Source of the DNA: Microcyclospora pomicola
Lineage: Eukaryota > Ascomycota > Dothideomycetes > Capnodiales
NCBI GenBank assembly: GCA_002786065.1
Contig: NHNY01000014.1
Span: 372,001 to 436,000 of the forward strand
Direction of reading: 5' to 3'
Length of the DNA stretch: 64,000 bases
Positions 56,845 through 64,000 of the stretch are shown here, piece after piece. The stretch's first letter is position 1, and the number at the start of each line of letters is the position of its first letter. The notes beneath the pieces were generated by a model. It was not told where the DNA came from, searched no databases, and was given only the letters and a program-made list of their open reading frames with translations. Both the position numbers and the translations under genes were made by a program.

Positions 56845-58352
56845 TCATCCTTGGAACAGAAGACCGGCAGCGTACTCGACGTTGCCACCGCAAGCGTCTA
56901 ACGCAGCAATAGCTTGTTGGCGGGTGAAGCCCAAATTCTGTAGCTGCTCGATAGCCTCGGCGGAATGGCCTGACGATGCAGGCGGAGGAGCTGTACGTGC
57001 GGCTGCAGCTGGTGTTGGTGCCATGGGGCCGCTGGGGACAGATTCTTTCGCTTTGCCACTCCCCAGCGTCTGACCGCTACCTTGGAAATTTGCGCGCCCG
57101 GCGGAAGAGGAAGACGAGGCGGTCGCTGCTGCGGATGTGCCTGCGGGCTTGACTGTACCGGACTGCGCACCGATCTCTGTGCCGTTTGGACCGGCGATAG
57201 TGGGCTCTGCTTGCTGTGCCTCTTCGATGCTTTTGGGGATATCTGCTTCACCCAGGAATTCCACCTCATTCCCGTCGCCGAAGATCAACCGATTCACGCG
57301 AAGATCGATGACGGCTTGGAAGCGCTTGAGCATATCCAGTCCGAGCAGAAGGTCGACGTCTTTCCCTTCCATCACCGTGAAGGAGCAGGACATGGTGGCG
57401 CTGCCGATGCGAATGTCGGCGCTGTGCACGCGACCAAGAATGACTGCCGTACCTACACCTCTCGCCACTCCGGAGTAGCGTTTGTCTATGAGACGCATGA
57501 TCCCACAGGCTTCGGCGCATGAGGGCGACATGATCGTTGTTTGTGCCCCGGAATCGACAAAGGCCTTTACTGGGTACTTGTTGACGAGTACAGGGATATA
57601 GAGCATGTGAACACGTCCAAAGACTGTGTATGTGGTTAGCAACCATACTGAACCTTGCATGTACGTGAACAAATCGACCTACCCTCCGGATTGTGCTCAT
57701 AAGCAAAGTGCAGATTCTCCTGCACCGAAGACTCTCGTATCATCTCTTCAATCTTCTTCTGCGCTTCCACGTTGAAAGGGTCATCATTCAGCAATCGCAT
57801 CTGCTCCATTCTATCCCGCTCTCGCTGCTCGTCTTCCTGTATCATCTCCATCCATACTTCACGGAAACGGTTGGCGTCGTTGATCGCATCGGCCAGGGCG
57901 GGCTTTTGATTCCTGACTTGGCTCATGGCTGTCGGGTTGCCGAGGATGCTCAAGCGCGTGGTTTCAATCTCGTTTGGGTCTGTGTGTATGCGTCGACCCT
58001 GGCCTTGCTGTTGCTGCTGCTGTTGTCCGCGCTGCTGCTGGGACTGTCTCGCGGTAGTCGGGCCTCCCATGAGATCTGCTGATGGGCCTGGTTCAGGTTG
58101 ACGCATGAGCAGAGCGACCATGTCCCCATTCACAATCCCAGCCTCCTCTAATGTCTTGTGATCGCCTTGTAGGGGATTGTTGTTGAGGAAGAACGTTTGG
58201 TCGTCAGTGGAGAGGCCGGTGTCTGCGTGGATGGTAGCTTTGAGGTCGGCCAGAGTCAAGCTGGAGGGCAGGTCGAGGACGATGATTTCCTGGTCCAAAG
58301 CATGATCGGGGGCGATGATGTTGAAAGTTATCTGCCTACGGTCGAGGTTCAT
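56845..58352 (-). CDS. ddi1: DNA damage-inducible protein 1 (ubiquitin-linked aspartic protease)
   Basis: Two exons on the minus strand, 57683-58352 and 56845-57623 (59-nt intron), 482 residues. The order is UBL (about 1-78), a Gln-rich linker with a QQQQQQQ run, a helical domain (residues about 130-220), the retroviral-protease-like domain with catalytic Asp247 in FVDSGAQTT, and a C-terminal UBA ([28 protein letters not shown]). Ddi1 shuttles ubiquitinated proteins to the proteasome and can cleave them. The intron lies just before the protease domain and joins HNPE to [12 protein letters not shown]. The start chosen ([10 protein letters not shown]) puts the UBL at the very N terminus as in relatives; an ATG 18 nt further up is also open. 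Confidence 0.93.
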
Positions 58353-59641
58353 ATGGTCAGCTTCTTGCATCCATTTGCTTTGTTCACTCTCTTGCAAGCC
58401 AGGTGTCACACTGCCCTTGGTCGGACAGTGAGACGAGGGGCAAGGTGAGGAGGGACCAGTACAACGACTCACATGGTTGGTGTTTGAAAGGTGGTTCGGG
58501 TTGGGCGATGTGTCGAAGCTGCAGATCACCCAGAGGAGATCGAGTCTTGGATGGCAAGATGTGAGTGGTATGGTGTAAGAAGAAGGGGAGCGTCACACCG
58601 GGGTTTGTGCGATGTATGCAAGGGATTTTGAGGATGAAGTGATGTTGGTTGGCGAGCAACGCACATGCGGCAACAATCGATGATGCTACACGACCGTGAC
58701 AGTTGGTATGACTAAGGTGATGGTGAAGGTGATGAACGTCCACAGGTGATCATTGATACTGCTCGAGAATGAAAGCAGATGGAATTGGACAGACACAGAG
58801 GAAGCACAATGTGAAAGAGTCGTGAAGCACAGCGGAGCTGGCGGGAGAGATGTGTTTGTCACGAGCCCGCCGGCTGCCTGCCTGGACCTCGCCGTCCTGC
58901 TCCAGGTTTTCGATATATGCTGGCCGGCGGCGGAGTAGGGGGGGTACTGGGGGCGGAGGTGGGGAGGTGGGCGTGGTTGGTAAGATAGTAGACGATGATG
59001 ATCATGGACCGGGTAGGTGTCGTTGGTGGGGAATGGCGCCATCATCCCTACTCTACAGTGGCTGTTTGCAGTTCTGGACATCAATATAATGATACATGTC
59101 TTACCTATCTTTCTTGGTATGTGTTCTTCGTAACAATGACAAGTGAAGCATTTCATCGGGAAAACATCCTTTCATACTCCTGATGACCAGATGCAGGTAA
59201 GACCAACCTATGCCTTGATACCCATAGCCTCCTGAGCCAAGTTCTCTGCGCCTTGATAGCCAATATATCTATGCTGCTGCTATTTGATGCTTGAAGCTCT
59301 ATGGAAGTGCCTCGTACATTCAGAACTGGGACTGCTCATACATACGTCCTTACTGCCGCCCAATGGACGACACATGATAAGTGAATGCCTAAGGTAGGAT
59401 CATGTACATGTCGTGCATTGTGGTGATGAAGCTTGAGACGTCACTGAAGTGACAACACATCTAGCCTCCTCATCATTGATGTTGGCTGAAGAACACCGAC
59501 AGCTACCTACCATATATCCACGACAACTTCACCATCTGACACGAAGGTCACCAAAACGATTACCGTCATTGATGCTCTATCAGTCATACTGTTGACGCGC
59601 ACCTCACCAACACCTGATCACTTTCGCCTGTCACCACAGCC
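58353..59641. other. Intergenic between divergent genes Ddi1 and GNAT
   Basis: 1.29 kb that should contain both promoters. Purine-rich GGGGG/GGTGG clusters lie near 58930-58980. No gene is supported. Confidence 0.45.
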
Positions 59642-61004
59642 ATGCCTCGCGAACTCGCCCCCTTGACCAAGGACGAATCTGCCTCTAACACGCCAGAGCT
59701 CACCAAGTCCCCGGAATCTGTCGACGAGCAGATCTCGTTCACTGGCACTGGTCAGGAAGAAACCTCACTCGACCCGACGTCACACGAGCAACCATCGGAG
59801 CGCGATGTACTCCACCCCTATGTCCAGGTGTTGACCGAGTCGGATGTGGACTCCTGCACACAACTCGAACAGGAAGCCTTTCCACCTCAGGAACGCTGCA
59901 CTCGTGAAAAGGTGAGCACCGGCCTTTTCTCGCCCACTTCGTCCTGTTCCCTCCTGTCAAGACCGCCGTTCCCCTTCGAGTGGCGCAGGCCAGGAGTGTT
60001 TCACGTACACAACGCCAGCACGATCACACCGCATCACAGTTTTCGAAACGTCCCTCATACCGTGTGCTCTTCTGTCCAGAGCGGGATATAGCATCTGACT
60101 GAATTCGAACGGTCACATACGCCACTGCTCCTGCGCAATCTCATTCCTGCCTTTCGTTTCCCCTGATCTCTTTCACTGTCTCGAATTGTTGCAATACTGC
60201 CCGATGGAGGCAAGTTGTTGCCATTGGAGATCCCGGTCTTTGATGTTGCAATGTTGTCACGTCGTGCTCGGTCTTTCGAGCAACTGAAAGGACAACGACA
60301 CTCGACGAGCCAAACAATGGTGAAGAAGTACATGGCCGCTGCGATCCAGAGACAATCAAATCCTTCATGTGCCAATCTGATCGGGTCTATCCTTTCGTCC
60401 CAGCATCCCCCCTGCATCCCTTCACGTCCTACCATGCGCATTCCCTCACCTCTCTCAACCACTTGCCACATCCACCCGACTCCGACTCCCAGCTAACGAC
60501 TCCCAGTTCGCCTACCGCCTGCGCGCCTGCGGGCACATCTCCCTCGGCCTCTTCACCTCGCACAACCCCGCGACCTCGCACCTCGACACGCCCAGCACAG
60601 CCTCCACCTCCACGGCCGTGACGTCCGACGCCCCAGCTCGCAAAGCCGTTCTGCTCGGCCTGATCTGCGCCACGCTCAGCATAAACCCCACCGTGACAGA
60701 CGCCGACATGTCCCTCCCCACCCCCTCCACCCCGGCCGTCGGCCACGATCCCGCCGGCCGCACCATCTGTCTGCATTCCCTCGCCGTCCTGCCCGCGTTC
60801 CAGCGCCGCGGGCTCGGCCGCACCCTGATGCAGGCGTACTTGCAGCGCATGCGTGAGGCCCACGTCGCCGACCGTGTTGCGCTGATCGCGCACGAGGCGC
60901 TGATTCCGTATTACGAGGCATTCGGCTTCCGGTCGCTTGGGCCGAGCAAAGCGCAGTTCGGTGGCGGGGGGTGGTGGGAAATGGTGCTGGATTTTGCGGA
61001 TTGA
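59642..61004 (+). CDS. GNAT-family N-acetyltransferase (arylalkylamine/polyamine type)
   Basis: Two exons, 59642-59911 and 60507-61004, 255 residues, separated by a 595-nt intron with GTGAGC donor, CTAAC branch and CCCAG acceptor. The first exon is a disordered Ser/Thr/Glu-rich lead followed by VQVLTESDVDSCTQLEQEAFPPQE, a normal GNAT start. The second has the acetyl-CoA site HSLAVLPAFQRRGLGRTLMQAYLQRM and the late ALIPYYEAFGFRSLGPS, whose Tyr is typical of this group. Yeast Paa1 and animal AANAT are the nearest in style; they acetylate polyamines or arylalkylamines. The substrate here is unknown. The intron is unusually long for this window, so hidden exons cannot be excluded. Confidence 0.8.
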
Positions 61005-61331
61005 TGAAGGGCTTGGAGAGGCGGGGGAATTGATGGGAAGAAGTCGGGGAGGGCCGAAGCTGGACGTGAAACGAAATGATGGGACGGTCGGCTCATGAAT
61101 CAAGGGGCGAGTGTCCTGATTTAGAAGGAGTCTCCATTGCAGTATAGCCCTCAGCTGCTTCATCCTCGCGAGTGGAAGACAGGAGGCATCATTCTCGATT
61201 GGTCTTGCTCAGCATAACGCCAGAAACCGGTTGCCCTCGCATGACCCATCGCATCAGGCCACTGAGAAATTCATCACATCTACATGACAGGTAATCCAAG
61301 GCCCATCCATTACGCCTCCCAATCGTCTAGC
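61005..61331. other. Intergenic between convergent genes
   Basis: 327 nt, 3' regions only; nothing else seen. Confidence 0.5.
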
Positions 61332-62900
61332 CTACTCGTCCCCTCCATCGTCCTGCTCCTCGCCCTCGCCCTCGACCTCCTCAAACGTAAATTTCTTGGT
61401 CGTGGCGTCGAAGATGCGGGTGAAGAACTTGCACGCGTCGTGGCGATCGAAGTCGATGTCTGATTCGCGGAGGAAGTCGGGCAGGACGGCCATGAGCTGG
61501 CGGTCGCGGTCGGCGTCGAGCAGGGGCTCGTAGATGAAGTGGTAGTCGTCGTAGTCGTTCTTGCCGCCGGGGGTCTTGACGCTGTCGTGTTGGATGGAGA
61601 GGTGGTAGTGTAGCGCTGCGAGAAGGGAAGATGTCAGCTTGTTCGTACATATGATTGGAAGTACATGGTGAAGGGACACTTACTGCCGTTGCGACCGGTC
61701 TGGATGCAATCGAAGACATCCTCGTCGTCGGTGATCTTCACATTCCGGATGATCAGGTTGGTGAGATCGGCGTAGAGGTTCTCCTTCATCTTCAGCTCGC
61801 GGATGGTATCCGGGGTGTTGGAGGAGATGTGGCGCGACGACAGCGCCGCTTTCGTCTCGGCAGCGCTGTTAGCGACCTGCTGGCGGGCGGCCGCGAGCTT
61901 CGAGTCGAGGATCTTCATTTCTCGTTGCGCGGTTTGCGATTGTTCTTTCAGGGTGGCGTTCTCCTTGGTGAGCTTTTCGTTCGCACTCAATAGCTTCTCG
62001 TTCGTGTTACTCAGGGTGGTGACCTGCTTTTGCAATGCGGCGGCTTCCCCGTTATCAGTTTTGGCTTTGTGGAGATCCGCGATCTCTTTACGTAGCGATG
62101 CGACGAGCTCATTGGAGTCCTTCGCTCGTTGGTCTGCGGCTCGCTTGAGCTTTTCGAAGTTGGACTCGGCATCATTTTTGGCCAGTTCCTGCAGATTCTG
62201 ATACTTGAGGTATAGGTCATCGTGCTTCTTGCTCAACTCGTTCAGCTTCCTCCGCATCTCAGGGTCGCCACCCCTTCTTTCTCTCTCAGTGCCGCTGGCG
62301 CTTGTGCTCCGCTCTCTCGCGCTGGGATAAACTTGTGCGGAGACTGATCGTGCACTTGCTCTTGGGCCTTGTGGCTGGACTGAGGCTCGAGACGCCGGTT
62401 GCGCTGAGGTGGCTCGTGCGCGTGGTACAGCCTTGTGCGTTACTGGTGGAGTCGGCGCATGTGTGTCGTCCATCTCTTCCATCTCGATCGATACCTCTAC
62501 GTCTTCAAATTGGTCGGGATCCGGTTGACTCTCGGGAATGACGCGTAGATTCTGCTTGCTAGTCTTGGGTTTCCTAGACGCTGTCGACTTTGCGCGCTTT
62601 GCCTGGGGTTTCTCAAGCTCCATCTCGTCTACGTCTTCTTCCTGCTCATTTCGAATGTTCGTGCGATCTTTCAATGCCGGACGGGTCTGCTTGGCCGGCG
62701 CCTTGCGCTTTGCGGCCGTCTTCGCAGGCATGGTCTTAGTCGGTCTGCGTACATGTAATTCTAGAATCGGCGCATTAGCGTAATCTTCAACACTGCGCCC
62801 AAGTATGCTCACCTTGGGCATTTGCGCTTGCCAAATCGTCCTCACTATCAGATGCGCCTGCACGAACTGCTGCTGCTTGCGCCTTTGCTCGTGCAGCCAT
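61332..62900 (-). CDS. pcs1: Monopolin complex subunit Pcs1/Csm1
   Basis: Three exons on the minus strand: 62813-62900, 61684-62760 and 61332-61615, 482 residues. Exon 1 was found by reading upstream: it starts MAARAKAQAAAVRAG, is Ala-rich then acidic, and splices (52-nt intron, CTAAT branch) to ELHVRRPTKTMPAK. Residues to about 220 are basic and disordered, then a long coiled coil (KLNELSKKHDDLYLKYQNL onward) leads to the globular C-terminal domain, LHYHLSIQHD...FIYEPLLDADRDRQL...LPDFLRE, ending in an acidic tail. In relatives this forms V-shaped dimers that clamp microtubule attachment sites at kinetochores and also act at rDNA. The last intron (61616-61683) restores the Csm1 domain. Confidence 0.88.
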
Positions 62901-63329
62901 TTGATAGTGTATGCTCCAGTTCTCTTATCTGCAGTTATGCGACACAATTATTCTTGCTAGGACCAACGCGCCAACGCAAGATTAGATATGCGAATCGGTA
63001 GAATGCAGTGGGAGTGCTAGAAGCATTGCTGTGTTTAGATCGCGTGGTCCATTGTTTACTTTCCGCGTATCATGCGGATCATCCCGAACTTTAAGTTCAC
63101 TTTGCCCACATCCCAGCCTACCCCAGCTACCACTGACATCAGCCAGCATCACAGGGGTAGACTGTGGCATGGTAGTGCATCGCGATTCTTGTATATTGAT
63201 GAGTAGGTAGATCCGCAATCTTTTATTCCGCACATTTGCATGTTCAGTCGCTTCTCGCGTGTGTCTAGCATTTCTTCCAAACTTCCGTCTCTTCCAAAAC
63301 GCTTGGTGAAAGCTAAGAAGCATCACATC
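62901..63329. other. Shared divergent promoter of Pcs1 and the GH2 gene
   Basis: 429 nt between opposed starts; no clear TATA box. Confidence 0.5.
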
Positions 63330-64000
63330 ATGGGAGGTGCAGTAAGCTACCCTCGACCAGACTTCGAACGAAAGGACATCAAATGGGAGAGTCTAAATGG
63401 GGAGTGGGATTTTGTGTTTGATGATGCAGACGAAGGATTGTACGCATGCTGGCAACACGAAGGTCTTCCCAACTCCAGCCGCACTATACAAGTGCCATTC
63501 GTGTACCAATGTCCAGCGTCGGGTATAAACACCAGAGACCCGCACGAGGTACTCTGGTATGAACGAGAGATCAACGATATCCGCCTTGATGAGCACAAAG
63601 GAGATCACCGTCTTCTTGTCAGGTTTGGTGCGGTCGACTATGAAGCAAAGGTATGGCTGGACGGCGAACCAGTCGGCCAGCATCGTGGTGGCCATGTACC
63701 ATTCGAGGTCGACCTTACAGACGCAATACGCCGACATCCAGCAAATTCTGTGACCAAGACACACAGGTTGACAGTGCGAGTCTACGACTCGACATTCGAT
63801 CGATCACAGCCCCGTGGAAAGCAAACTCCAGGCCGGGATTCGCACAGTATCTTCTATACTCCCTCGAGCGGGATCTGGCAGAATGTATGGCTAGAAAGCG
63901 CGCCAACCGCTAGGATTGTGGATGGCAGTGGGGGAACGATCATCAGATCCGATGAGATTGAACGGGGAATTCTCGACAACAGAATCGCCGTGACAGGAAG
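63330..64000 (+). CDS. Glycoside hydrolase family 2 protein, N-terminal part (cut by window edge)
   Basis: An open frame from the ATG at 63330 runs through the right edge (223 complete codons seen). It starts with PRPDFERKDIKWESLNGEWDF, the usual GH2 opening, followed by the sugar-binding jelly-roll domain: IQVPFVYQ, LWYEREI, RFGAVDYEAKVWLDGEPVGQHRGGHVPFEVDLT, and YTPSSGIWQNVWLE. These are shared by beta-galactosidases, beta-glucuronidases and beta-mannosidases. The catalytic barrel lies outside the window, so the sugar cannot be named. No signal peptide is seen, which suggests an intracellular enzyme. Confidence 0.88.
   Translation, partial: MGGAVSYPRPDFERKDIKWESLNGEWDFVFDDADEGLYACWQHEGLPNSSRTIQVPFVYQCPASGINTRDPHEVLWYEREINDIRLDEHKGDHRLLVRFGAVDYEAKVWLDGEPVGQHRGGHVPFEVDLTDAIRRHPANSVTKTHRLTVRVYDSTFDRSQPRGKQTPGRDSHSIFYTPSSGIWQNVWLESAPTARIVDGSGGTIIRSDEIERGILDNRIAVTG

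Noticed and set aside
1-64000. Secondary-metabolite gene cluster, CRISPR array or prophage
   Set aside because: No PKS, NRPS, terpene cyclase or P450 genes, no regularly spaced repeats and no phage genes are present.

Overview
The window looks like nuclear DNA of a filamentous ascomycete (Pezizomycotina; a Dothideomycete is a guess from overall style, not shown by any marker here). The evidence is intron-split genes on both strands, mostly with short GT-AG introns of about 50-75 nt carrying CTAAC/CTGAC-type branch sites; a fungal-specific Zn2Cys6 regulator; an Ato/Gpr1 transporter; and eukaryotic housekeeping genes. There are no operons, phage genes, CRISPR arrays or convincing tRNAs. I rebuilt 24 protein genes, two of them cut by the window edges. 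Exon joins were chosen by splice-site sequence, reading phase and protein-family continuity; no database search was run.

Layout. 1-11.4 kb: a RING-H2 protein (5' end missing), the catalytic queuine tRNA-ribosyltransferase, a short-chain dehydrogenase, a GH47 mannosidase-like protein with a changed active-site residue, a small-domain fungal protein with an LPTEIRLQIY motif, and a cyclophilin with a charged tail. 12.6-23.8 kb: four C2H2 zinc-finger genes in a row on the minus strand with nothing else recognisable between them; at least the last two look like paralogues. 26.7-41.5 kb: a dense housekeeping block with Rpa12 (RNA polymerase I), a CE16-type esterase, Orc4, Mcd4/PIG-N (GPI anchor synthesis), V-ATPase subunit F, an NPC2/ML lipid-binding protein and coatomer beta'. 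45.0-48.2 kb: a FarA/CTF1-like Zn2Cys6 regulator flanked by two gene-poor stretches of 3.5 and 2.8 kb. 51.0-64.0 kb: an Ato-type acetate transporter, a glutathione transferase, Nog1 (60S ribosome assembly), Ddi1 (ubiquitin-linked aspartic protease), a GNAT acetyltransferase, the monopolin subunit Pcs1/Csm1, and the start of a GH2 glycosidase that runs off the end.

The genes do not form one pathway. Some share broad roles: Rpa12 and Nog1 in ribosome production, Mcd4, coatomer and the GH47 protein in the secretory pathway, Orc4 and Pcs1 in chromosome replication and segregation. The most unusual features are the row of four zinc-finger genes, a 10-nt micro-exon carrying the catalytic aspartate of the tRNA-ribosyltransferase, the Glu-to-Gln change in the GH47 protein, a DNA-binding zinc cluster assembled from four exons with a likely GC-AG intron downstream, and upstream reading frames in front of the dehydrogenase, one of which ends on its start codon.
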